The notes beneath the pieces are model-generated. The model was not told the origin of the DNA. It did no database searches and was given only the letters and a program-made list of their open reading frames with translations. Positions 1 through 10,929 of a stretch of DNA of 64,000 bases are shown piece by piece (the stretch's first letter is position 1; each line of letters starts with the position of its first letter). Source of the stretch: Archegozetes longisetosus (lineage: Eukaryota > Arthropoda > Arachnida > Sarcoptiformes > Trhypochthoniidae); contig JAEMBT020000001.1 in the NCBI GenBank assembly GCA_018873245.2, positions 17,358,220-17,422,219 of the forward strand, in the 5' to 3' direction. The translations under genes and the position numbers were made by a program.

Positions 1-158
1 TGAATTTTTATAAATTGAACAGTTAGAAATCACTAAATTTTGTGTACATTTGTAAAAAGTTTATAAGATTTGAATAAAAATTGAGAAAAAAGTGCAATAA
101 ATTCATAATTTACTCTCGAATTAGAATTGAATTATATATATTTGCAGGAGTACATTGT

Positions 159-1430
159 TTAAAATATGTTTTCATTGATGAACTTTTGCTTGAAACGATG
201 ATAATTTTTGTAACACATTTCGCAAAATCCCTAAATATCATTAACAACAAGTTAAAAATAATACAACAGATTAAGTATAAATACAAACCATTGACTGACT
301 CTTGTTGAAAGGTCTATCATCTACAGATTCATCGTGTTTCAAAATAATGGTCACCATAAACATATTAGAAACTAATGCAAATACTTTAACTTCTCTCAAC
401 ATTTGTTCGATTGAATTCAATTTATTATCAGAAAATTGTTTTCCATAAATTTTGACCGACTCCTCAATATATGTAGCAATAAATGGTTTTATTAATGAGT
501 CGTCTGGAAAGTTATGTAATTTCATGAAGTCAGCCCAGGATTTTCCCCATTCAGCAAAGATAGTCCCAAAGTCAACGCCACGATAACTATAACTGGAATA
601 TTCGAAATCACATCTTTCCTTTGTTGTGAGTGTTTTCGTTTTCAGTTACCATAATATTATTACCGCGAAAGTCATTGTGACAGAAGTGAATCGGAGAATT
701 AGTTTCTAATACACGTTCTTTGAGCCAATCGATCTCTTGTTTCAAATCATATTTCTTAAAAGTTTCACATTTATATTTCTCAAATATTTCTTTTAAATCA
801 AATCTCTCGTTGGCTAATTTGTAAAAGTTATCAAATGTTTCGAAAATCCAGTTTCCGGTCTTTTTTACTGGAACATCCAATGCATGGATATGTGCTAATT
901 TTGTGGCCAGTTCTTCTACTAGTTTTGGGTCATTTTGTTCATCAACACGAAATTGTTTATGCTTTAAGAAGTTTTTTAAGACATTAAAAATGAATTGATC
1001 GAAAATTCACAACTAATGAGCTCAATAATACCTTATAATAGTGTTGTATTTGTCCACCTTCAAAAATACCATATATTTTTGGTCCCAATTTATTTTCGGA
1101 TACCAAAAGTGCAATAATAACATCAGTGAGTCTTTCATTTTGATCACAATCGAAATTATTGAAATGTTTTTGTCCATATAATCTTATGGCGACTTCTTGT
1201 GGTTCATCATTAATAGATTGAAGTGGTTTAGAAATTGCACAATAGTATAACTGATTAGTAAATCCACCGCTCAGTCGTTTGACTTGAATCTCGTCGATGT
1301 TTACTTTAAGCCAAACTCCTGCCAAATAATCTCTACACAGATGAAAACACTTTTGTTTAATATCTTCAGGTGTTTTACCACGAAATATCTCTATTTTACT
1401 TAAATCTAAATCATCAAAATCTTCGGCCAT
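159..1430 (-). pseudogene. Choline-kinase-like copy 1, frameshifted
   Basis: Three exons on the minus strand: 1032-1430, 289-961 and 159-230, with introns of 70 and 58 bp. Exon 1 starts MAEDFDDLDLSKIEIFRG and has the GGFTN loop. Exon 2 has the HCHNDF..NN catalytic motif. Compared with the intact sister copy 5 (14,891-16,177), exon 2 lacks 8 bp just before the DFEYSS motif, near position 615, so the frame is lost and a stop follows at once. The frame resumes downstream as a readable C-terminal half. Exon 3 would end in 23 residues and TAA. The lesion removes the second catalytic aspartate from the product, so I call it a pseudogene. A sequencing error of 8 bp is unlikely. Confidence 0.85.
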
Positions 1431-1919
1431 AATTATATTTTTGAAAACGAATAGCTTTTATTTTTATACTTTAAACATATATTCAATCCACAAGTTTTAA
1501 TGAAGTGATTCCTGCGATTGTTTAATGTTCATTGTCAGTTGGTAGATAAGAGAGCTTTAGATTAGGTCGAATTGAGCATTGTGTTTTGAATTATGCCATT
1601 TGATCAAATACGTCTTATGAAAGATGACATATAATTGAAACTTTTGAATAGTAACTCGAAATTTAACTGATATTTTCAGATATTTAACGTTCATATTAAA
1701 TTTTTATAAAAGTATTAGTTACCTGAAAGCTATAATTTTAAAGTTCAATGCGTTAGTCTCTAAGTATCTCCTCCTTAAAGCTTACCAAACATAAAGAATT
1801 TATAGAAAAAGTTTAAGAAAAGGTTTAAACCTTTAAGTCTGAAATTTAGTCATTATGACCAAATTTTTCTAATGCTTATCTCTAAACTCTTAATAATAAT
1901 AGATTTTTGTAAAATAATA
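1431..1919. other. 5' flank of copy 1
   Basis: AT-rich upstream region of copy 1. The first 200 bp resemble the upstream region of copy 5 (16,178-16,400), so the promoter was duplicated with the gene. No other gene is visible. Confidence 0.5.
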
Positions 1920-2093
1920 CAGTCGACTGTTCTTATAATGAAGTCGGATACAGTGAACAACTCTATATTGAATACTTTTACAAAAATTACTTAGTTCGAA
2001 GACTATGCACACTATATCCGATAACAGTGAACTCTTGTTATAATCAACCGATTTTCTGTGCTTTAGGCTGTTCATTATAATGAGAGGTGACCG
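1920..2093. mobile_element. pogo/Tigger-type MITE
   Basis: A 174-bp element flanked by TA on both sides (1918-1919 and 2094-2095). The ends are inverted copies of CAGTCGACTGTTCTTATAAT and CGGTCACCTCTCATTATAAT. The CAGT start, TA target and TTATAATGAA subterminal block resemble pogo/Tigger ends. No coding capacity. Confidence 0.6.
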
Positions 2094-3111
2094 TATTGAT
2101 ATTCATAATATAAAGTAAAATAGTTTACTCTGAAAAAATTAATTAATTTTATGTTAAAAATGAAAAGAAAACTTAAAGAGAAAAAGTCTGAGAAAGTTTT
2201 CATTTTCTTTATTATAAAAATAAAACTTAATAATACAAAAATAAAACAAAATATAATGAATAGTTTTCACTAAAGTTTCATAGAGTCAATGGATCTGACA
2301 TTTTGAAAAACAAGATTTTTCAGTAAGCAATTATTTTTAAAAATGCTTCACGATAAGTATATATAATCAATCTGAGCTTATATTACTAATGATTTCATTA
2401 TTAATCATAAGGAAAGTTTCATATTAGTTAAGTCCTTTATCGATGTTAGTAGAGAAACAGAGGCTACTCACACTGCAAGTATCTCAAGTGATTATCGGGT
2501 TGCAATTTTTGACTAAAACTTTATTAAAGTACTTATCTTTACATACCAAATGAACAAAATGTTAACTGCGAATATGTACCGAGTGACCTTATATACATGT
2601 CAGAAATCGATTATTCAAGATAATGAACGTTACAATACTTGTAGATATTTTTTTAAGCAAAGATTTTTAATTTCATTTTAATTATATATAGTATACATGA
2701 TATGAGTGAACAGAATGATTTAAACAATTTCTATCACGATGATAACAGGAAATAAAAACACAATCGTTACAATCATTTATATCACAATCATTTGGATCAC
2801 TTTCCAACTATAGCCAGTAATTTGGATTCTTGCTCGATATAAGTTTGCAACAAGTTTTGTATGTTACAGCATGTTTTATATGCAAAACTAGTATATTTCA
2901 GGTACTTATTTCTGGCCACTCAGAGCATATTCGCATGTAAGATTATGTTTGTTAGGTATGTCAAGGCAAGTACTTTAATAATATTTTAGCCGGAAATTCA
3001 AATCCGATCATTACCTCGGATGCTTTAGTGTCAGAGGCTAACGCCTTGAAATTCAGCTAAGCGTTAAAATTAAGCCAGAATGCAGTAAAATATTAGTTCA
3101 GTACAGCAGCT
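2094..3111. other. Intergenic, no gene seen
   Basis: AT-rich sequence with stops in all frames. A weak inverted repeat lies at about 2975-3110 (AATATTTTAGCC against a TAAAATATTAG partner) and may be an old MITE. Exon 2 of copy 2 would be expected here but cannot be found. Confidence 0.4.
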
Positions 3112-3569
3112 CTATATTAGTGTTGCATTTGACTGCTTTTGAACAAAGCATATATTTTTGGTTCCAATTTATATTCGGATACAAGAAGTGCAATAATAAT
3201 ATTCAATTTTTCATTTTAACCACAATCCAAATTATTGATGTTTTGGTTCATATAATCTTATGGCCACTTCTTGTAGTTTATCATTAACAGGTTGAAGTGG
3301 TTTAGTGATCGCCCAATAGTATAACTGATTAGTCAATCCTCCACTCAATCGTTTGACTTCAATCTCATTGATACTTATTTTAAGACGAACTACTGCCAAA
3401 TAATTTCTACATAAATGATAACATTTTTGTTTAATATCTTCAAGTGATTTGTCTCTAAGGTATTTAGTTTCATCTGAAATATGAACCCATTTTTTGAAGA
3501 AATGCATTAATGAATAGGCTTTTGCTATACATTAGAAACATTTTCTATGTTGAACTCAATACGTATATA

Positions 3570-5024
3570 CAGTTTGACCAAAAAATAGCGTGCATATGAA
3601 CCTTGGTTAGTTCTATACGATAAAAATTATTTGTTTGCTTTTAAAAATCAAACTTTGATAACTATCGTTAGTAAAATGACTAAGTTTTTAGTTAGACTTT
3701 TTCACTTTATTTTATACCTTAAAGTCATTTTTGAGTTAGCCTTTGTTAACAACGTGTCTATTGTGTCTGTTTTTCAATTATTTTAATAATTAAAGTGGAA
3801 TTTCTAAACACAATTAACTGGAGAAGCGGACAACCTATCGATGAGATCGAGAAAAAATAATATCAGTGCAACATGGAAGGGGACTATCAGATCAAGAGAT
3901 TGCAAATAACCTGAATCGCGATGTAAGGACTATAAAGAAATGGCTTCGAAGGTATTATGAAACTGGTAGGCTTAGAAATTTGCCAAAACCCGGCCGCCCA
4001 AGGAAAACGACGGCGCAACAGGACCAGGCCATCGCCTTAGCGGCCATGGATGACCCATTCATAACCCGAGAGCATATTAAGTGTCAAATAAACGTAAATG
4101 TATGCTTAGATACTATATCTAAGCGGCTAAATAAAAGTGGATTGCTTGCAAGAGTAGCGAAAATTAAAGAGTCACTCAGCACTGGTCATCGGGCATATAG
4201 GCTGCAATTTGTGGAACAGTTCGCCAACTTTAATCATTGGAACAGGACAGTGTTGACAAGGCAACATTTCAAATGGGCCACGCGGTCTGGACCATTGTCT
4301 GGAGACCAGTGGGTACTGCATTTAATAGTCGATACATTGTTCAAAAGGCTCAATCTGGCTGAAGATCCGTTTCGGTGTTCGGCCTAATGACGAATAGGGG
4401 TTTAAGCCCTTTAATTAGGATAAATGGTCGGTTTGATGACGAAAATTATGTAAACTTTCTAAACGAAACGATTCTGTCATATATTCATAATGAATTTAAT
4501 CTTGAACGATATTTTTACTATCAGGACAATAGTCCTGTTCATAGGGCCAGAATTATTAGAGAATGGTTCGATGATAACATTTTTCCTGGACAAATGATTA
4601 GGACACCTGCAAAGTCTTTCGATATAAATCCAATTGAAAACGTGTGGGGTATTCAAAAAGTAAAAGTTGCACATCACGGGATATATGCAGGTGAAGATGA
4701 GCTATGTCTTGAGATATCTGATGCATGGAATGAGATCCGCGATAATGACAAAAACTTGTGCCGTAGTTTAGTTAATTCAACCCTCCGAAGGTTACAAAAT
4801 ATTATAGCTGTTAATGGATGGCATGTCAAATACTAAATTATATTTTTTAAGATATTTGTTACGAATTTTTTTGTAACTTTTTTTGATATTTCTATATATA
4901 AAAAAGTTTATTCAATTATAAGTCACAATAAACTTTTGTTCATAACTGATAACTTTTAAAAATTAAAAATAAGATTTCAAATAGAAAAAGCAAACAATGC
5001 GTACGCAATTAATTGGTCAAACTG
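3570..5024 (+). mobile_element. Tc1-like transposon, nested
   Basis: A 1,455-bp element flanked by TA (3568-3569 and 5025-5026), with inverted ends CAGTTTGACCAA and TTGGTCAAACTG followed by similar subterminal CGTACGCA/CGTGCATA bases. CAGT ends and TA duplication are typical of Tc1. It encodes a broken transposase and lies inside the long-TIR element in copy 2. Confidence 0.85.
3866..4836 (+). pseudogene. Tc1 transposase, inactivated
   Basis: The N-terminal helix-turn-helix region reads LSDQEIANNLNRDVRTIKKW and is followed by the GRPRK basic motif. The C-terminal part (from about 4375) has the second catalytic Asp in YYQDNSPVHRA and the third in SFDINPIENVWG. A frameshift near 4250 falls where the first catalytic Asp motif belongs, and a TGA follows in the restored frame near 4360. 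The original start also seems lost upstream of 3866. Inactive copy of a DD34D/E transposase. Confidence 0.8.
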
Positions 5025-5767
5025 TACATTGATTTGGAGAAAGTTCACTTCAAAATCAAATTGTTTTGGAGCGTACAAAAGCAGATTAACTGCAAAATAA
5101 AGTGATAAAGAACCCAATCAATCGTAGACTGAGCTTCAGAGATGAGTGAATACAGACCTCGACAGATATTAATAGACGTTTCAGATAAGAAAATATACTA
5201 CTAAAAAGTCGAGTTTTATTTATTGAACGCAATTAAATGTTTTACGTTATTTGTTTGATAAAATAGTTTTGACATCAACTTTAGACAAACTAATGTACAT
5301 AATTTATCTGTACGCTTGTTAGTGAACATTTTCTTTAGTTCGAATACTATTTGATAGGTTGAACTTTTATATTTAACCAGATGTTAATGAGGATAGTTTT
5401 TTTGTACTTATTTTATAAGGCACATCATTTTAATCATTTATGTTGTGTTTATGTCTAGCAATCAACTTAATTAACATAAGTTTATTAATCCTTATGGAGA
5501 TCTTTATTACTCATCCCTTAAGTTCAGCCTATATGCATATAGAAAGTATTTTTAATGCACAGTAAAAGGCCTATGAGTTAACGCATTTCTTCAAAAGATG
5601 GGTTCATATACTTTAATAAAGTCCTCATTTATTTTAACCTCAAATCATCAAAAACTTAATGACTGGCATTAATTGAGTGAATGAAAGACTGTTTAACATA
5701 AACAAATGATATGGTACTGTGCCCAACTACTCCTTATACTACTTACATAGTCAATTATATCTTATAT

Positions 5768-5791
5768 TTTATTATCAGTTCCGCCGATAAA
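5768..5791 (-). promoter_or_regulatory. Inverted GATA-site pair upstream of copy 2
   Basis: On the minus strand this reads TTTATCGGCGGAACTGATAA followed by TAAA, the same block found upstream of copies 3, 7, 8 and 9. It holds two divergent GATAA cores about 8-9 bp apart. Role inferred from conservation only. Confidence 0.45.
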
Positions 5792-5959
5792 TGGGTTCTT
5801 TATTAAGCGAGTCGTACTTCAACCTTTGATAGTATTGTACAAATTTGATGCTAAGCTTTATTAATTACTATCATAGAGTAAGAGATTTGAATAGATTATT
5901 ACCTAAAGTTACAACTGATGGACATCTTAGAAGCAAACCATTTTCTCATGGAATTTGTA

Positions 5960-6900
5960 CAGTCATGAAATAAAAGGCATGTTATGACGAATAAGGTTAA
6001 AAAAATTTGGACTTAGAAAAGTTTTATCAGATGTGATAATCAGTACGATCTTTTCTTATCGCTGACAAAAGAGGTTAAAATCTTTTAGAATCAAAAAATG
6101 CAAAGTTTAACATTATTAATTAACGAAAGCACATGTTTTCATTAAACATCCCATCATCATAATAATTTGATTTCTCTCTATTTCTGTAATCACCTGACCA
6201 TTGGATCTTTGGAATTATTACTTAAATTATTCACACGTTAATTTGCTTTTATGAGATATGTTTAATGAAAACATGTGCTTTCGTTAATTCATAATGTTAA
6301 ACTTTACATTTTTTGACTCTGAAAGATTTTAACCTCTTTTGTCAGCGATAAGAAAAGATCGTGTTGATTATCACATTTGATAAAACTTTTCTAAGTTCAA
6401 ATTTTTTTTAAACATTAACCCTTCGTCACAACTGTGGGATAAAATGTTCCCAAGTTTGACTTTAAAAATCTCGCAAAAATCAACGAAATGTCGTTATTTC
6501 TCGAGAATTTAGGTTTTCCTCAGTCATATATCTGGCTTTGAATGACAAAAAATCTGACTAATTTAGACTTATAACTTTATTTTAAATTTTCTTTCTGGCA
6601 ACATGTTTGGTTGAGAACAGAAATTTGCCCTAATATCGCAGTGCTGTAATGTCGCTACTAGCAATTTGAACCACTGATGACGCTGTAGCAGATAATAACT
6701 AAAAATTAATTAATTAGTAAATTTAATCTTCGAAAACAAAGGCTAACCTTGATTCATAAAGCATTCAGACTAACCTAGAACAGATATGAAGGGTGGAAAA
6801 CGTGGGGTAACATCTTACCCCACAGTTAATTTTACGTTTTCGGAAGTTAAGTTGTGACGAAGGGTTAATTCATCATAACATGCCTTTTATTTCATGACTG
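5960..6900. mobile_element. Palindromic TA-flanked foldback element
   Basis: Ends are perfect inverted copies of CAGTCATGAAATAAAAGGCA, flanked by TA (5958-5959 and 6901-6902). The arms run about 190 bp (5960-6150 and 6250-6414 plus 6869-6900) around a 100-bp spacer. A piggyBac-type MITE interrupts the right arm. The paralogous region at 10,735-10,757 has the uninterrupted sequence GGAATTTGTAAATTCGATTG, an empty site that fixes the boundaries. No coding capacity. Confidence 0.8.
6419..6864. mobile_element. piggyBac-type MITE
   Basis: A 446-bp element bounded by TTAA at 6415-6418 and 6865-6868. Inverted ends are CCCTTCGTCACAACT and AGTTGTGACGAAGGG, with a second near-end GTGGGRTAA pair. A TTAA target followed by CCCT is diagnostic of the piggyBac superfamily. 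It has no transposase and is nested in the foldback at 5960-6900. Confidence 0.75.
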
Positions 6901-7369
6901 TACATTCGATTGTTAGTAATTGAATTTTTAAAATTCTATTGTAAAATACTATATATAAAATTGTAAATTACTTTTGAAATGTTATGATTCATTGACAATA
7001 TGAATTACTGTACAATTTGCAACTTCTAATCAATGAGTTTCATTCATAAGCCAACAGATAAAGACACATTAAACTTAAACTATAAACTTATTTAAACATA
7101 TGTTCTCAAAGATAATATTCGAAATGTTTTGGCATTCTCTTAACTTTTATTACGATTGATTATGTTTTAATTGGGATATGTAAAAATGACTAAAGAGTTA
7201 ATGCATTTATATTGCTTTATAAATCAATTTATAAAATACAGTCAAACCTATCTAACTCTGATAAACTTTAGTAGCTATTGTTCGGAGCAGGTCTTTGATG
7301 TGTTTTTAGTGAAATCATAGTCTAAAAGGATTGCATATTATTCTAGAATGTGATCTACTACGTTATAAG

Positions 7370-7810
7370 CAGAGAAACCCAAAATAGGTTAAAAATAGGT
7401 AAAATCATGAAATAGTGAAACAAACTCTCATACTAATTGTTCAAGTTTTTATCAGAAAACAATCAAATGACTAAACACTAAATGAATCGTTACTTTTAAT
7501 ACATTACTCACACATATGTCAAAAAATTTAATTTATTATTTTAAGCAATGAATAGTTAAATTATCTAAGAAAGTATTAAATTTAATTACGTTATATTTTT
7601 CAATATTTATATTTTTAAACCGATTTCTACCAAGTGTAAAGATGCTTTTATAATTTTTGTAAATTGTTATTCAAAGTTGAAAAAAGCTTAAGAGATAACC
7701 AAAAACTACTCATTTGATAATTTTTTGATAAAAACTTGAACAATTAGTATGAGAGTTTGTTTCACTATTTCATGATTTTACCTATTTTTAACCTATTTTG
7801 GGTTTCTCTG
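7370..7810. mobile_element. Inverted-repeat element, probably hAT-type
   Basis: A 441-bp element with 85-bp nearly perfect inverted ends beginning CAGAGAAACCCAAAATAGG. Flanking 8-mers are GTTATAAG and TTCATAAG, six of eight matching, which fits an aged 8-bp hAT duplication. Interior is AT-rich and non-coding. It interrupts the 3' flank of copy 3, which continues as GTAGATCACATTCTAG-like sequence in copies 7 and 8. Confidence 0.6.
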
Positions 7811-8994
7811 TTCATAAGTCACTACTTTACTTTGCATTTGAATAGACTTTGAAAACCAATACTTATTTGCAATAATTATTTTTAAACCAATCCTTACAGA
7901 CCCGCACAGACCCGTTTCAAAACTTAAGAAACCGACCCGAACCGTTTTCGGTTTCGGGTTTTCAAGTTCATACTCTACTTCGTAACATTTTGTTCAGAGG
8001 ACATCTTTGCTATATTTTTGGTTAAACAATAGTTTAAATGGGTGGTACTGGCTGTTTTTTAAAAACTAAACTCAGATTTTGCAGTTAACACTTTATTGCT
8101 TTTGGAAATGTGATTCAAAAGTGAAATCACTTACTCATTGACTGAAATTTGAATGTTTCAAAATAAACCTTTAATAATGAACTATAATGTTACGAAGAAT
8201 ATTTCAGAACCGTAATAGGCGTCGACTATTATGCTTTTTATTCGCTACACTTCTAGTTTCATCAAACTTTAATTCAATTCTAAGAATAGTTACGTTGGTC
8301 GACCCAGTTTTACCAAATTTTTCAAAAAAAATCAGCTCTAATCTTATTACAAGATTTAGTTAATAAATGAATTTTCAGAATAAAAATTCCTTCTTTTGTT
8401 GTGAACATCATCTTTATGATTAAAAGTGTTTTTAATTCAAAATCAATAACTAAGTGATCAAATTTTGTTTTATATGTTTTAAACTTACTAATTAGTAAGC
8501 TCTGATTCATGAGTAATATTAAAGAAAAATTGTTATAAGTATTTGAGAGTCGTTTAAAAAAAGGACAGTATATTATGCTGTAATGTGATATTATGCTATT
8601 ATATATGTAATTGGGTAAATATTTTATTATTTTGTTTAAGCCCTACGCTGCTTTTAATCCAATTGAATTATTCTTTGTCTTTCATAGAATCGCAAATTAA
8701 AATTTCTTTATATAAATTACTTTCTTTAGTCTTTTTAATGTTGGGCTTATTACTATTATAAAATTGATTTTCCCTAATCTGGATTAGAACAAAGTTGCAA
8801 ATTTTATGAACAAAACTATAAACAATCAAATTTACTTGAATTTTGAGACCATTTAATTCAAAGTGATATAAATCAAATAATCGTTTGGTTTTTGTTGAGT
8901 TAGAAACGTGAAAATTCAATTTAATTTAGTTTGACCAATAAACAAAAAAATTGTAATTATATCACAAATGTGTTCTGATCAGCGAATTTTTGTT
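7811..8994. other. 3' flank of copy 3
   Basis: Inverted, diverged relative of the 3' flanks of copies 7 and 8 (21,270-21,700 and 25,230-25,690), for example the segment matching 'AAACCAAACGATTATTTGAT'. A short GC-richer patch at 7890-7970 with repeated GACCCG is unexplained. No gene seen. Confidence 0.5.
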
Positions 8995-10291
8995 TTAAAT
9001 GATGATAATTTTGTAACTCAATTCAACGGTCACCTACGAAATAGAAACAATCAATTATAGAGACAAATGATTCAAACAATTTCATACCATATTTCGTTTC
9101 TTATCAAACGGAACATCTTCTATTAATTCTTTATCTTCTTTCATAAGAAATGTAAGGACAAACATGTTTGCAACCAATGTAAATACTTTCACTTCTTTCA
9201 AAAGTTGCTCAAAAGAATTCAATTTATTGGTAGAATAATTTTCTCCGTGAATCTTAATTGATTCATTAATATAGTGATCTATAAACGGCTTTATGACTGA
9301 ATCATCGGGAAAATCGTGTAATTTCATGAAATCTGCTATAGTTCGACCCCATTCGGCGAATATAGTTCCGAAGTCTCTCCCTCTGTAACCATAACACGAG
9401 CATTCGAAGTCGCAAAGAACTATCTTTTCTTTGGTTTCTACGCTATTATTATCGTTGTCAGTGACCATAATATTTCTTCCGCTGAAGTCATTGTGACAAA
9501 AAACTGTCGGAGAATTAGTTTGAAGAACACACTTTTTAAGCCATTCTAACTCTAACTTTAAGTCATATTTTTTCAGAGTTTGACAATTGCACTCTTCTAT
9601 CAAATCATTTATGGCAAATCTTTGATATGCCATTTCATAATAGGAATCAAATGCTTCGAAAATCCAATTTCCAGACTTTTTGATGGGAACATTAATTGCA
9701 TGAATTCGTGCTAACCTTCTTGCAAGTTCATCAACTAATTTCGAATCTTTTTGATGATTAGGCAAAAATTGTTTGTGCTTCAAAAATAATACAGAAATGT
9801 ACTTAATATAAATATAAGTTAAGAAACTAGAAATTCACCTTTCAACTAACTCAGAATACTTTATAATATTCATTCAGTACAACTGTTCATACCTTATAAT
9901 AGTGTTGTATTTGTCCACTTTCAAACAAACCATATATTTTTGGTCCCAATTTATGTTCAGATACAACAAGTGCAATAATTACATCAGGTAGTCTTTCATT
10001 TTGACCACAATCCAAATTTTTGACATGTTTTGGTCCATATAGTCTTATGGCCACTTCTTGTGGTTCATCATTAATAGGTTGAAGTGGTTTAGTGATTGCA
10101 CAATAATATAACTGATTAGTCAATCCTCCACTCAATCGTTTGACTTGAATCTCATCGATACCTACTTTAAGCCAAACTCCTGCCAAATAATCTCTACACA
10201 AATTATAACATTTTTGTTTAATATCTTCAGGTGTTTTGCCACTAAGATATTTAGTTTCATCTGCATATATATTAACGTAGTCCTCAGACAT
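8995..10291 (-). CDS. Choline-kinase-like copy 3, shortened C-terminus
   Basis: Exons on the minus strand: 9893-10291, 9088-9777, 8995-9033; introns of 115 and 54 bp; predicted 375 aa. The start MSEDYVNIYADETKYLSG matches the intact copies 8 and 9. Exon 1 has GGLTN (ATP-site loop). Exon 2 has FCHNDFSGRN (catalytic Asp about residue 230, metal-site Asn about 235) and LCDFECSCYGYRGRDFG (Asp about 256). One A is missing from a run of five in exon 3 compared with copies 8 and 9, so the last exon ends after 12 residues instead of 25. The catalytic core is complete, so activity is possible. Likely a cytosolic kinase of choline or ethanolamine in the Kennedy pathway; substrate not proven by sequence. 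Confidence 0.75.
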
Positions 10292-10540
10292 TTTGGGCTT
10301 AAATCATCACAAAATTAATGACTGGCATTAATTGAGTGAATGAAAGACTGTTTAACATAAACAAATGATATGGTACTGTGTCGAACTACTACTTATACAC
10401 AACATATGTCAATTTGTATTGACACGTGTTGATGCCAGCCATTATTGCAATGAGTGGACTGGTCTGGTCTGACGCATGTGTAGAAGTACTGCAAAGTTAT
10501 AACAAAACGACTTTATAGTGAATTATATCTTACATTTTTT

Positions 10541-10560
10541 CTATCATTTCTGCTGATAAA
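10541..10560 (-). promoter_or_regulatory. Inverted GATA-site pair upstream of copy 3
   Basis: Minus strand reads TTTATCAGCAGAAATGATAG, about 250 bp upstream of the ATG. It is farther away than in other copies because roughly 110 bp of extra sequence (about 10,400-10,512) lies between. Confidence 0.45.
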
Positions 10561-10929
10561 ATGATTCTTTATTAAGCAAACCGTAAACTAATCTTTGATA
10601 CTATCGCACAAATTGAATGCTAGGCTTTATGAATTATGATTTTAGTTATTTCTACACTTATTTAGTTTGAATAGATTATTACCTAGAATTACAATCAAAG
10701 GACGTCATAGTCAGAAGCAAACTAGCTTCTCGTGGAATTTGTAAATTCGATTGTTATTAATTCAATTATATCAATCCTATTATAAAATATCCGTAAAATT
10801 GTCAACAAATTTTTCTAAAGTTACTATCAATTGATTATATGAATTAGTGCATAATTTTCTACCTCTAATCAATGAGTTTCATTTGTAGAGCAGCAGACAA
10901 AAACATTTCAAGCTCAAATTTGGAATATA

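Larger units (their letters stand above)
3482..5606. mobile_element. Long-TIR element inserted in exon 1 of copy 2
   Basis: The two ends are inverted copies: TGAACCCATTTTTTGAAGAA at 3482 and its partner ending at 5606. The match continues, with substitutions, for about 90 bp per side (TAGGC.TTTT.CT.T.CATTA.AAA.A.TTTCTAT). TA flanks both ends (3480-3481 and 5607-5608). Without the nested Tc1 element the unit is about 670 bp with no coding capacity. Family is unassigned; TA duplication suggests a Tc1/mariner-mobilised element. Confidence 0.7.
3112..5630 (-). pseudogene. Choline-kinase-like copy 2, exon 1 remnant split by a transposon
   Basis: Only exon 1 survives. Its body reads from about 3481 down to 3112 (KYLRDKSLEDIKQKCYHLC, then KRLSGGLTNQLYYWAITKP), with frameshifts towards the 3' end and no usable donor. 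Its first 20 or so bases lie 2.1 kb away at 5609-5630, matching GAGGACTTTATTAAAGTATA of copy 7. A TA-flanked inverted-repeat element sits between. The start codon position reads ATAAATG instead of ATGGTTG, and exons 2 and 3 are absent. The upstream region 5640-5960 still carries the family promoter block. Confidence 0.8.

Noticed and set aside
7890-7970. Repeated GACCCG/ACCCG patch considered as telomeric or satellite repeat
   Set aside because: Only a few irregular units; no tandem period.
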